From positions 220,929 through 284,487 of the forward strand of contig JAAHGF010000015.1 of NCBI GenBank assembly GCA_010672585.1: a DNA stretch of 63,559 nucleotides. Reading direction: 5' to 3'. Made by a program: the position numbers and the translations under genes. Position 1 is the stretch's first letter, and each line of letters starts with the position of its first letter. The DNA is from Okeania sp. SIO1I7 (GTDB lineage: Bacteria; Cyanobacteriota; Cyanobacteriia; Cyanobacteriales; Microcoleaceae). Positions 1 through 8,399 of the stretch are shown in pieces. The notes under the pieces were generated by a model that was not told where the DNA came from, ran no database searches, and saw only the letters and a program-made list of their open reading frames with translations.

Positions 1-317
1 AATTTAGCTAGGGCATTTTCAGCAGCAAGTTTTTCTGCCTTTTTTTTACTACAACCTTCACCTTGACCATACTTTATATTATCCACAAATACTTCAGACA
101 AAAAAATAGGTTTATCGTCTGAACCACCACATTTATTAGATTCATATCTAGGAATTTTTTTAATTTCTTCTAATGCCCACTGTTGAAATTTAGCTTTAGT
201 ATCTACTAAATCATTGTCTGGAAAAATTATTTCATCTGCAACAGTCTGAAAATTAAGCCAGCAAGAAGTTTTCCAGAAATTTTCTAAGTTTTGAATTTCC
301 ATCACGATTTGATGCAT
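1..317 (-). CDS. stand-alone double-stranded-RNA-binding domain protein (3' end outside window)
   Basis: Reading the minus strand from ATG 317-315 gives an open frame of about 105 codons that runs off the left edge. A strong ribosome site (AGGAGGG) lies about 5-11 bases upstream of the ATG. Residues about 40-105 match a dsRBD: KFQQWALEEIKKIPRYE, then KCGGSDDKP, GQGEGCSKKKAEKLAAENAL. This closely resembles the C-terminal dsRBD of the RNase III gene just upstream (597-1820 minus), so the two are tandem paralogues, but no RNase III catalytic domain precedes it here. The first 35 residues are not recognised. It may bind dsRNA and assist the neighbouring RNase III (inference). Confidence 0.75.
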   Translation of the reverse strand, partial: MHQIVMEIQNLENFWKTSCWLNFQTVADEIIFPDNDLVDTKAKFQQWALEEIKKIPRYESNKCGGSDDKPIFLSEVFVDNIKYGQGEGCSKKKAEKLAAENALAK

Positions 318-596
318 AATTAAACCCTCCTACTTATAGTAGTTTACTACTCTCTAGAAGTACTTATGTTGATGATTTTAGGGAGTAGGGAAGAGCGAAT
401 AGGAAAAAAATATTTGCCGTATCAGTTGTACCAGATTAATTGCCAAATATGCTGTATTTACAGCAAGCAAATTTTAGGACAGTTAGCTACAGTTAAAAAT
501 TAATCTATAATTCTTATTGCCTATTCTCAGACCCAGTATTCCCTATTCTCTAAAAGCATAAAAATTTGTACCTCCAAGACTCGAAAACTGCTTTAT

Positions 597-1820
597 CTAT
601 ATTAATCTTCTTTGTCTCAACTTAGATAGTGCGTTTTCAGCAGCGCGTTTTTCAGCCTCTTTTTTACTCCCTCCTTGACCTTCGCCATACAGTCTATTAG
701 CTACAAATACCCGAGATATAAAACTTGGTTCATGGTCAGAACCACCACATTTTTCAGTTTTATATCTTGGCACATCTGTACCATTTTTTAATATAAATTC
801 TTGAAATAAACCTTTAGGGTTTTCAATATTAAGAGATTCATTTTCAGGCTCTAAATCAACAGATTTTTCCAGAGCTTTAGCAAAAATTGGTTCTATAAAA
901 TTGCGAACTGCCTCAATACCAGAATCAATATAATAAGCACCAATAACTGCTTCAAAAGTATCACTAAGTAATGAATAATTTTCACGCCCTCCCTGTAATT
1001 CTTCACCCTTACTTAGCAAAATAAATTGTCCGAGGTTTAAATCTATGGCAAATTTTGCTAATTGTTGATTATCCACTAAACTGGAACGTTTTTGAGTCAT
1101 GTCACCTTCTTTCATTTTTGGGTATTTACGATATAGATACTCGCCACTAAGAAAATTTAGCAAAGCATCACCAAGAAATTCTAAACGATTATTATCTTCG
1201 CTTACTTCTGTAGGATTTTCATAAAGATAAGTCCGGTGGATTAAAGCAAGTTGTAAAAGAGAAGCATCTTGGAAAGAAATTTTTTCCAGTAATTCGTTTA
1301 ATTGTTCTCTAATTTGTCTTTCTTCTTCTTCAGAAACAGAATAACTATGAGGAGTTTCACCACGAAATTGTTGTTGAGATAAAAGTCGTAATACTTCTTG
1401 CTTTTCTTTCTCTACTTCCTTCACTTCCTCTGCATTGATAATTTTAAGAATTCGAGTAATATTATCAAGATATCGATAGGTGTCATCTACAGAAAATTGA
1501 GAGCCATGTGCCCAGTCATTTCTGACTTCTATGAGTTCTTCTACTATTAGGAAAAATGCTTTATCTAGTTTGATTTTAAATACTTTATCCCACTGCTTCT
1601 TGATTAATTTTAGTTGTAGAGATACATCTTCAATTAAAGCTTTTTCTATGCTTTTCTTCTTTTTGACCTGTCTGATTTCATCCTTTAATGTCTCTTGTAC
1701 TACTTTTAACCAATTGTCTTGATGAAATTCCTTGATTACATCTTCTATATATGGATATAAATTCTTACTCAAAATATTCAAAGCTTTACCAATTATCTCG
1801 TGCTTATTATGGATAGTCAT
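597..1820 (-). CDS. rnc: HEPN (Swt1-like)-RNase III-dsRBD fusion protein
   Basis: A 407-aa ribonuclease III homologue. The catalytic domain spans about residues 172-320, with signature NRLEFLGDAL (E214, D218) and the second metal-binding pair in SDTFEAVIGA (D287, E290). The dsRBD spans about 333-403. Ordinary bacterial RNase III is about 230 aa. The extra 150 N-terminal residues are helical, with RNDWAHG (R100-H105, the R-x4-H HEPN RNase motif) and a following helix FSVDDTYRYLDNITRIL like Swt1-type HEPN domains. It therefore appears to combine two RNA-cleaving or RNA-binding folds with a dsRBD. It follows the dsRBD-only gene's paralogous relationship (280 bp apart, same strand). It may be an RNA-processing or antiviral variant rather than the housekeeping enzyme. 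Domain calls are from motif recognition. Confidence 0.85.
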   Translation of the reverse strand: MTIHNKHEIIGKALNILSKNLYPYIEDVIKEFHQDNWLKVVQETLKDEIRQVKKKKSIEKALIEDVSLQLKLIKKQWDKVFKIKLDKAFFLIVEELIEVRNDWAHGSQFSVDDTYRYLDNITRILKIINAEEVKEVEKEKQEVLRLLSQQQFRGETPHSYSVSEEEERQIREQLNELLEKISFQDASLLQLALIHRTYLYENPTEVSEDNNRLEFLGDALLNFLSGEYLYRKYPKMKEGDMTQKRSSLVDNQQLAKFAIDLNLGQFILLSKGEELQGGRENYSLLSDTFEAVIGAYYIDSGIEAVRNFIEPIFAKALEKSVDLEPENESLNIENPKGLFQEFILKNGTDVPRYKTEKCGGSDHEPSFISRVFVANRLYGEGQGGSKKEAEKRAAENALSKLRQRRLI

Positions 1821-2164
1821 CTCAAGTCTACTCCTACATTTTTTATAAAATTATATCAACTAATTTTTTTAATTTTCTCGACTAATCTTTGGTTAATAGT
1901 ACTTAATTAAATTTGAACTATAAACTAATAAATAGGTAAGTTTTATCGAAAACCCAGTTAATTTCCCTTTCTAAGATAGAAAAGAAACTGGGTTTCTATA
2001 TTTAGACTTTACCTAAAAACATTTTCCTTGTTCCCAACCAGGAGGATAAAGACTATTACCACGACTATTGTTGCACTTGAAACAACTAAGTCGTAGATTT
2101 TATGGAATCATAACCTCTCTGAAGTTTATTTACAAATTGCGCCAAATTAAATGGAAAATCCTAA

Positions 2165-2623
2165 TTATGCCATTTGTATAAGCCTAGTTTTTACTTCAAA
2201 TAATTCGGGTAGCTTTTGATCTACAAAATAATATTCTTCAGCAACACTAAGTAATTTTTGATTGGCATTCTTTGAGTTAGCAAAAATGATGACTTTTTTA
2301 TCTTTATCTTGCCATTGAAGAACAATATTTTTATAGTCTCCATCTCCAGTAATTAAAATTAAAATGTCAGTAGATGGAGTAGAATTAAGTTCTTTTTCAC
2401 AGTCAGCTATTAATTTTCGATCGACACTCTGTTTTTCTGTTGTAGGAATATCAATACAGTCAAAACCTAGTTCGTATAAACGTTGTTCATTACTTTGATT
2501 TTCCTCTCGCCAATTGCTATATACTCTTTGGCTAGATAAGCTACCATGTAAGTTGGCAAAAGTTTGAACATATCGCGCAAAATAAGGATTGAAACTGTTA
2601 TTAATACGAACGTTTTGATAATC
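2165..2623 (-). pseudogene. NYN-domain (PIN-like) ribonuclease, 5' end lost
   Basis: Minus-strand reading from 2623 gives DYQNVRINNSFNPYFARYV, then SVDRKLIADCEKEL and TDILILITGDGDYKNIV, ending in QMA and a TAA at 2165-2167. These are the conserved blocks of LabA/NYN-type RNases: the N-terminal acidic DYxNV, the central D-K, and the GDGDY segment. An in-frame TAG (2624-2626) sits directly before DYQNV, and no start codon follows until near the end, so the first beta strand and initiation site are missing. It is likely a recently inactivated gene, since the rest of the frame is clean over about 152 codons. A sequencing error is the alternative. Confidence 0.65.
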
Positions 2624-2626
2624 CTA

Positions 2627-3284
2627 ATATAGTGAGATAGAGAAAACTTTACTTTTCATTTTTTTGTTCCAATGAATTTACACAACAGCATCGGAACATC
2701 AGATATCTATCACTAATAGTGAAATAGTGAATTACTCAAAAAAACTCCCCTATCTTGATAGAAACTTCCCAAAAAATAGAAGTCAAGAGTGACAACTAAT
2801 GTCACTGTTGGCTCACTAATAATATTGGGATATTTTTCTACAGGGAATTTCATAAAATGAGCATTACTCAAACTAAATAAGCACTATATTAAGTGGTACT
2901 AGCTTCAGCTAATGTCTCATCAATGGTAAATATATATACTGACTCGTGTATCTCGATTTATAGCTAATTCTTAGTAAACCTAGATGCTTATAAGCATTTA
3001 GTCTCCTAAACTACCTACTTACAAACACCTACCTGTACTAAAGATTAATTACAAATTGAGATATACAAGTGAGTATATACATCTACCACCGATGAGACAG
3101 CAGCCAACAACAGACTATAGATACTAATATTCTATCCTATATTCCAAAGTATAGCAAAGATATAAAATTATTGTCAATAGTTGTCAGATTTATTTTTTGG
3201 ACTAGCCTTCATAGTCATGAATGGGAGGTTGTTCTACTTTTATGTTTTAACTCAGGCACTCCATCTAGCAAACTCACTTTTTTT
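2627..3284. other. gene-free stretch
   Basis: Apart from the inverted repeat at 2908-3104, this AT-rich stretch shows no convincing open frame. The short minus-strand frame over 3215-3445 overlaps the DCC gene in another frame and is not supported. Confidence 0.5.
2908..3104. repeat. 197-bp imperfect palindrome (long inverted repeat, foldback MITE-like)
   Basis: The left arm (from 2908, with TGTCTCATC at about 2913) and the right arm (GATGAGACAG at 3091-3100) are reverse complements over almost their whole length, meeting at about 3006. TTAGTA near 2971 pairs with TACTAA near 3041, and matches continue inward with scattered mismatches. Each arm is about 95 nt. No open frame is present. Transcribed, it would form one long imperfect hairpin. 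Confidence 0.7.
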
Positions 3285-3695
3285 CTACTCAGAGAAAGAA
3301 GCTTTACAACCGAACGGATAGGGTGAATTATAAGTAGTAGAACGCTTACCAAATATTGTATAACGATTATCTCGAATCTGCTCATAAAAGCGATCGCCCA
3401 TCCATTTTGCTCCTGGTAAACCGCGATATGCTGCCACAAAAACATCCCCCACAGGCAAAAGTCGCCCTATTTCTTCCGCTGCATCACTACCTTGCCATCG
3501 ACATTCCGGTGCATTACCATCAATTAAAATCATACCCATTTCGCAATCTTTAGCAGTAATACCAAATTGATTGAGTTTTTCTAAATCTTGCATCGGAATG
3601 TACTCAAATAGCTCACCTTTATCTATACTTTCCAATACCTGCACCAACGTTACACATAAATTGCAGTTGCCGTCATAAATTACGATATAACTCAT
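3285..3695 (-). CDS. DCC-family thiol-disulfide oxidoreductase (DUF393)
   Basis: A 136-aa protein with the family-defining N-terminal motif YDGNCNLC (residues 7-14), a C-x2-C dithiol at the end of a first beta strand, followed by a helix and GELFEYIPMQ. Known family members are small thioredoxin-fold proteins presumed to act on thiols, with mostly unassigned substrates. The length is normal. No operon partner: the next gene upstream is a transposon gene starting beyond 3706. The C-terminal part includes FVAAYRGLPGAKWMGDRFYEQIRDNRYTIF split over about residues 86-115, typical of DCC proteins. Confidence 0.85.
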   Translation of the reverse strand: MSYIVIYDGNCNLCVTLVQVLESIDKGELFEYIPMQDLEKLNQFGITAKDCEMGMILIDGNAPECRWQGSDAAEEIGRLLPVGDVFVAAYRGLPGAKWMGDRFYEQIRDNRYTIFGKRSTTYNSPYPFGCKASFSE

Positions 3696-3704
3696 ACGTC
3701 TTAG

Positions 3705-3790
3705 TTTTATTTTGACATACTCCCGACGTTGCCCTTACGGGACAACGCGGGATTCTTCAGCCTGGGAAACCCTGACCGCTGTTTTAACAG
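3705..3790 (-). ncRNA. right end of the IS200/IS605 element / candidate omega (reRNA) 3' scaffold
   Basis: The minus strand after the tnpB coding region carries a hairpin at 3751-3722: CCCGCGTTG pairs with CAACGTCGGG, with an inner TCCC/GGG. It is followed by AGTATGTCA, the usual layout of an IS605 right end. In TnpB systems this end is the scaffold of the guide RNA, with the guide lying beyond the element end. Identified from structure and position only. Confidence 0.5.
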
Positions 3791-5176
3791 AAGTGATGTC
3801 CTCCTCCTGTGTTGATAACAATCCAACCCACCCCCATCCCCTCCCGGGAGGGGAGCTAGAGGGGTGGGTGAGTTATAGTCTCTGTCTAGTTCTTGTCCTA
3901 AATGTGGACAAGAATGCCAGCGCTGTGATAAGCTTTTAGAAACTTTTCTCAAGCACTCCCAACAATATTGAGACGTACCTTTTGGGTCTACTTTGATAAC
4001 TCGTTTACCCAGTTTCCAAGCCACATACTCTAAAACTTGGATGAATTGACCAAAAGCTGCATCTTGTAAAGACTTATTCAGTCCTGACTTTGCAGATTGG
4101 CCGTTTGGTAAGAACTGACCATTATCTCCTAATTTAGCTTTGCAACGTCGGACTAAATTCGCTATCTGTAGGTCTTCTAAAAATATCACGCTTACATCAC
4201 TAAACAAATGATAAGCAAGTTTGAATTGCCAATCCACACGCTGTCTAGCTATTAATTGATGAAGTTTTGCTATTTTACGTTTGAGAATTTTCCAAGGTTT
4301 TGAATGCTTTTGTTTCTTAGCCAATCTCACCTGTAGTTTAGACAAGCGACGCTCACAGAGCCTGAAAAATTTAGGAACTTCTACAAATTCCCCATCAGAT
4401 GTAACAGCATAGTGCAACAGTCCTAGATCTATACCTTTTGAGTTATCGAGGCTTGGTTGAATTTCTGCAACCTCTACAGGCACTGTCTTATCTTCTATGG
4501 TGAAGCTAATATACCATCCGTCTGCTTCACCGATGACTGTACCTGCCTTAACCTTGAATCCTAATGGTATTGAGCGATTGTATACTAAAGGGACTAAGCC
4601 AATCTTTGGTAAATTTACACAATACCGACCATTGGCATTTTTGATAATGTTGGTATTGGATAACTGAGGATAGCTGAAGGAATTATAGTAATGTTTCCCC
4701 TTGAATTTAGGTCTACCACTGGTTTTACCGTTTTTATCAGGTTTGGTAAAGTTATCCATCGTAGTTTGTACGCGCTGGATCACATCTTGCAATACCTGGG
4801 AGTGCATGGACTTGTATTCAGGGAATAGTTTTTTAGTTTTCCCTAGGTCTGCTAACTGTACTGTTTCCCAAACTACATAACCATTTATTATGTTGGGATG
4901 TTTGTCACCTTTTCTAGTTAGTGGATTACCATTACTGTCTTTTTTTCTGCCATCTCGTGTTTGTATTCTAAATTCAGGAATGTTTTGATAAATCCGCTCT
5001 AATGGTACTACTGAAACATTAAGAGGACAAGAGTTTACTGGTGTGCGCGTAGCTTCAAACCAGTTTAACCTTTCAGCTAAACGGTAATTATATTGCTTTC
5101 TCGCCATGGACAACCAATTAGATATAATCACCTCTTGGGTTTTCTGTGGTTTGAGCTTGTACTTATATTTCAGTAG
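3707..5176 (-). CDS. tnpB: IS200/IS605-family TnpB (OrfB), RNA-guided nuclease, modified C-terminus
   Basis: TnpB-type protein. The natural start is probably MLLKYKYKLKPQKTQ (ATG at 5176); a longer frame reaches 5239 but the extra 21 residues are not TnpB-like. RuvC-like acidic residues are visible in KGIDLGLLHYAV (D), IFLEDLQIANL (E) and LDRDYN (D). The zinc ribbon is CWEC...CPHL, so the fourth cysteine is replaced by leucine. Immediately after DRDYNS a 42-bp GC-rich palindromic repeat (3827-3868) adds PTPLAPLPGGDGGG in frame, so the C-terminal tail is not native. No TnpA is nearby, so it cannot transpose alone. Nuclease activity is doubtful because of the lost cysteine. Confidence 0.75.
   Translation of the reverse strand, partial: LLKYKYKLKPQKTQEVIISNWLSMARKQYNYRLAERLNWFEATRTPVNSCPLNVSVVPLERIYQNIPEFRIQTRDGRKKDSNGNPLTRKGDKHPNIINGYVVWETVQLADLGKTKKLFPEYKSMHSQVLQDVIQRVQTTMDNFTKPDKNGKTSGRPKFKGKHYYNSFSYPQLSNTNIIKNANGRYCVNLPKIGLVPLVYNRSIPLGFKVKAGTVIGEADGWYISFTIEDKTVPVEVAEIQPSLDNSKGIDLGLLHYAVTSDGEFVEVPKFFRLCERRLSKLQVRLAKKQKHSKPWKILKRKIAKLHQLIARQRVDWQFKLAYHLFSDVSVIFLEDLQIANLVRRCKAKLGDNGQFLPNGQSAKSGLNKSLQDAAFGQFIQVLEYVAWKLGKRVIKVDPKGTSQYCWECLRKVSKSLSQRWHSCPHLGQELDRDYNSPTPLAPLPGGDGGGLDCYQHRRRTSLLLKQRSGFPRLKNPALSRKGNVGSMSK
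3827..3868. repeat. 42-bp GC-rich palindromic repeat inside tnpB
   Basis: A CCCACCCC...GGGGTGGG inverted repeat with core CTCCCGGGAG, far more GC-rich than its surroundings. A relative is at 7822-7871, and fragments (GCGGGTGGGT) occur near 20921 and 32995. Its length is a multiple of three, so it keeps the tnpB frame. Confidence 0.7.
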
Positions 5177-5371
5177 CATGGCAGAATCTAGCAGGATTTC
5201 TACACTTGGTATTATAATGGCTGTGTATATAATTGTCAATAGCTATAGCAAACGGAACTATAGGAAAACCGCACACGCTAGCCCGGCTTTCCCATAGGAC
5301 GCTCCCCTTCGGAAGAGCGCGGGACTTCCCGCCGTGGAAGTTAAATACAGTCAAACATTGTAACACCAAAA
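5177..5371. other. left-end region of the first tnpB element
   Basis: Upstream of tnpB there is a GC-rich, hairpin-prone stretch (about 5275-5340, with CTCCCCTTCGGAAGAGCG and GGGACTTCCCGCCGTGGAAG). It is compatible with an IS605 left end plus a small palindromic repeat. The exact element boundary cannot be set by eye. Confidence 0.35.
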
Positions 5372-6286
5372 TTAAAGCTCTACAGGTGCTTCCCCACCTA
5401 ACCTTTCTTCTAATAAAAATCTAAGTACAGACTGAGTTACCAAAACTAAACCTAATCTAGCTTGTGCTAACTGCGGTTTTTTCACCTTCACCTCACCCCA
5501 AATACGACAATGACTGTAAAAATTTTGAAAAGCTACACTGATAGCATCAGCTACTTTTTGCCAATTTATAGGTTTTTTGCTGCTAGAAACACAATAGATA
5601 CGATCTAGAGTAGAAGCAATTTGAGCAATTAATTGATATTCAGCATTATCTAAAAATTGTAATTGCCCATTCGGTTCTTGCCAGGATATAGGTTGAGAAA
5701 TTTGGAACAGCAAAAATTGACCGCTGGTATCTGCATCCGTGGCAGTAAGATTAATTAGGCGATCGCGTATACCCATCCGCAATAACGAACAACAACGAGC
5801 ATGACTATACTGAATTGGAAACAAATTTGTAGTTTCATAAGACTTATAGTCAACACCAACCCTTAATTCTTGTTGCTCAAAAATTAGGGGAAAAGAAGTT
5901 AGATAATGTAACCAGTTAGCGATACTCAAATCAGTTAAATAAAAGTAAATTATCCCAGATGAAATTACCTCAAACTCAAAATTTTCTGTATATTTATTAG
6001 TGTCAGTATTAACTATTTCTCTACAATATTTAACTAACTCAGTCGCAATATATATCGCTGGTTGTTGGCAAACCGAAGCTAATTTCAAAGCGATCGCTGA
6101 CTTGTATACAATTGCTCCATTATTTATAGTTTGATTAATTGGAATTACTTCCTTCTTTTCCCAAACTTTTAATGTCTTTTCATACCTGCAAGACAATTTC
6201 CATTGCTCCTGGTATAAATTTATAGCTTTTTGTAAAATCTGTATAAAATTACACTTGAATGATAATTTTTTCAATATTATTACCAC
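5372..6286 (-). CDS. DALR anticodon-binding-domain protein (ArgRS C-terminal-like), stand-alone
   Basis: A 304-aa protein. The C-terminal half carries PIQYSHARCCSLLRMGI, matching the conserved block of the DALR domain of arginyl-tRNA synthetase, followed by a helical bundle ending LRFLLEERLGG. No HIGH or KMSKS catalytic motifs are present, so it is not a synthetase. The N-terminal half (about 1-140) is not recognised beyond distant resemblance to an Arg-tRNA-synthetase N-domain region. Such free-standing DALR proteins occur in cyanobacteria and their role is unknown; tRNA binding is the obvious hypothesis. It is divergent from the Crp/Fnr gene (167 bp apart) and shares that promoter region. 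Confidence 0.65.
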   Translation of the reverse strand: MVIILKKLSFKCNFIQILQKAINLYQEQWKLSCRYEKTLKVWEKKEVIPINQTINNGAIVYKSAIALKLASVCQQPAIYIATELVKYCREIVNTDTNKYTENFEFEVISSGIIYFYLTDLSIANWLHYLTSFPLIFEQQELRVGVDYKSYETTNLFPIQYSHARCCSLLRMGIRDRLINLTATDADTSGQFLLFQISQPISWQEPNGQLQFLDNAEYQLIAQIASTLDRIYCVSSSKKPINWQKVADAISVAFQNFYSHCRIWGEVKVKKPQLAQARLGLVLVTQSVLRFLLEERLGGEAPVEL

Positions 6287-6452
6287 CTCAAATAAATAAA
6301 ATTTCTCTTGAATATTCAGAATTATATGTATTTTTTGCTACACTGAAACTAAGGATAAAACTGGTATAAGCAGAAAGATAAAAATCTGCTTCTATTCCTT
6401 TTACCAAAATCATTTAAACTTCAGGCCAATTATTACTAAAAGTAAAGTACTA

Positions 6453-7214
6453 ATGCAACTATCATCACATCCAGACCTACCAGAAATGTCACTGAATATG
6501 GAACCCAGCAGCACTTCCGCACCTAGCAGTAGGCCATTTCTTACTTGGCAACTAATTATAGATTGGGCAGAAGAACACTACCGTAGTAGAGCTTTTAGCA
6601 AAGATGAACGTATTCCTGCCCGTCCAGGTTTGCTGTATCTAGTACAAAAAGGGTCAATTCGTTTAGTAGGTAATGCCCACATTAGTGCCAGTCGCAATAA
6701 GTCTAGCAAGTCAAAAACGAGTAATATTTCAGACGAAGCTTTCCTTGGATTTGTTGGTGCTGGTCAACCATTTGAACTGATAGCTCAGTCACCATTTACA
6801 CTTCAAGCTTATGCTCATGCAGAGCAAACAACTGTGCTTTGGATGTATTGGCATGACTTAGATAATTGGCCTCACTTTCGTAGAGAAGTCCTAGATGCCT
6901 TTAGATACCAACATCAACGGAAGCTTCTGTGGCTAAGTACCTTAGGTCAACGTCGCACTATTGACAGATTATTCGGATTTCTGACGCTATTAATTGAAGA
7001 ATATGGGGAACCATGGATCGCCCAAGATAAACCAGAAGTAACAAGTGGTTATTATTTGCCTTGGCCTTTGACCCATGCTCAAATTGGCAGTGCTATTGGT
7101 TCAACCCGTGTAACTGTAACTCGTCTAATGGGTAAATTACGTCAGCAAGGCTTAATATTTATCCAGAATGATAATCTGATTTGTTTGCCAACACAGTCTG
7201 AACAGTCACAATAG
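6453..7214 (+). CDS. Crp/Fnr-family transcriptional regulator
   Basis: A 253-aa regulator. The C-terminal winged helix-turn-helix has the very conserved recognition segment LTHAQIGSAIGSTRVTVTRL (about residues 209-228), near-identical in its core to NtcA (AIGSTRVTVTRL). This suggests a GTA-N8-TAC-like or related target. The N-terminal half (about 30-140) is a cyclic-nucleotide-type beta roll but lacks the canonical cAMP phosphate-binding cassette and has a serine/lysine-rich insert near residue 85, so the effector is unknown. It is not NtcA itself: the N-terminal sequence differs and the protein is longer. It sits alone, divergent from the DALR-domain gene. Confidence 0.85.
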   Translation: MQLSSHPDLPEMSLNMEPSSTSAPSSRPFLTWQLIIDWAEEHYRSRAFSKDERIPARPGLLYLVQKGSIRLVGNAHISASRNKSSKSKTSNISDEAFLGFVGAGQPFELIAQSPFTLQAYAHAEQTTVLWMYWHDLDNWPHFRREVLDAFRYQHQRKLLWLSTLGQRRTIDRLFGFLTLLIEEYGEPWIAQDKPEVTSGYYLPWPLTHAQIGSAIGSTRVTVTRLMGKLRQQGLIFIQNDNLICLPTQSEQSQ

Positions 7215-7948
7215 TTAAAGAATTTTTGGGTAGTTAGTTCTGGGCAATTATTAAACTTGGATATTAATACATATCCAACCATCAATTGCTATTTTGGATA
7301 TTATAATATTATGCTTAAATAGATAATGCTATCTATTAATCTAATTTAGTTAGCCTTAATTATCAGATCAAATGATTTGATTGTCATTGCTTATTACTCT
7401 ATCTCTCTGATGCTAATTTCTGTTCAACGAAGGAATTTTTCTTTTCTTTATTATCTTCTGACAATTAAGTATTTTGATACTTGCCTGTAGCAGAATTTAT
7501 TTATGCACAGTGTGGATATAGAAATAGCAAATATTAAGAACTGCAACAGTAAAGTAAATAGTTGAATATTATGCGTAAAGACTTTACTACACTAAAGTGA
7601 AGCACATTATCGCAGTATAGTTATTAGCTCCAACTAATATATTTATCACGTTCAAGCAGATGGAATTTGACTTTTGGTACTTCCAGAAACCAAAATTAGA
7701 AATATTGAGTCCTTTTAATTAAGCATTATAAAAACTCCTCTTCAGTCTCCCTAGCTCTCCTCCTTGCCAAATAATTTATACCATTTATTAAAAACTTTTC
7801 TACATTTTCTTGAGTAGCAGACCCACCCCTCACCCCTCCCCCTCCCAGGAGGGGAAGTAGGGGAGTAGGAGAATAGTAAACATAAGAATAATTAACATTA
7901 ACTGAGCTGCTAATTAGCAAAAAGGTTATTCTACCTGTGTTAATTACT
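7215..7948. other. gene-free stretch with a GC-rich palindrome
   Basis: No supported gene. It holds the GC-rich repeat at 7822-7871 (CCCACCCCTCACCCC... with core CCTCCCAGGAGG), related to the one inserted in tnpB at 3827-3868. The minus-strand frame through it (7726-7920) is a by-product of the repeat. Confidence 0.5.
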
Positions 7949-8084
7949 TATACCAAATCCGATTACTATAGACCACAATTTATTATTGAAAAAAGCTTGA
8001 TATATATGAATTGTAGTTGAATTATTTGTGGTCTAACTAAAAATTCAAGTGAGAACACTGGAAATGGGGTAGAAATTTGGTATA
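7949..8084. mobile_element. 136-bp MITE-like element with TATACCAAAT inverted ends
   Basis: TATACCAAAT at 7949-7958 is mirrored by ATTTGGTATA at 8075-8084. Inside, TAGACCACAA (7969-7978) is mirrored by TTGTGGTCTA (8026-8035). The size and terminal inverted repeats fit a miniature element. No coding capacity. Confidence 0.5.
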
Positions 8085-8234
8085 TTCCTTCAATATCGCT
8101 TCAATAGAACATTTTTATTATACTTAATCATCCGGACATAATATTAGGACATTTCTCTAATCTCTACTCCCTTACAACCACCATTTATTGTCAAACTCCA
8201 AAAAACGTACTGCTATATATAGCAGTTGTCATTA

Positions 8235-8345
8235 CTGTATTTTGTATATCAAAAGCTTAAAACTCAGACAAAGCAAGATTTTTCCTTCTTCCTTCTCTCC
8301 TAAATAACTAAAGTCTTCTCTCCTAGATAACTAAACCCCTTCTTC
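8235..8345 (-). repeat. interspersed repeat (GAAGGAAAAATCTTG...GTCTGAGTTTTAA family), reverse copy
   Basis: Read on the minus strand this contains GGTTTAGTTATCTAGGAGAG, then GGAAGAAGGAAAAATCTTG and TTGTCTGAGTTTTAAGC. The same order occurs at 35013-35095 and 35950-36240 on the plus strand. At 35954 one segment has been amplified into a 35-bp array. Confidence 0.6.
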
Positions 8346-8399
8346 CTTCTGCTATATAAAACTCTATAGCAACAATTTATTGCTAAATAATCACTACAT

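Noticed and set aside
7726-7920. 64-aa minus-strand frame
   Set aside because: Created by the GC-rich palindromic repeat (text like PTPLLPLLGGGGV), also seen inside tnpB.
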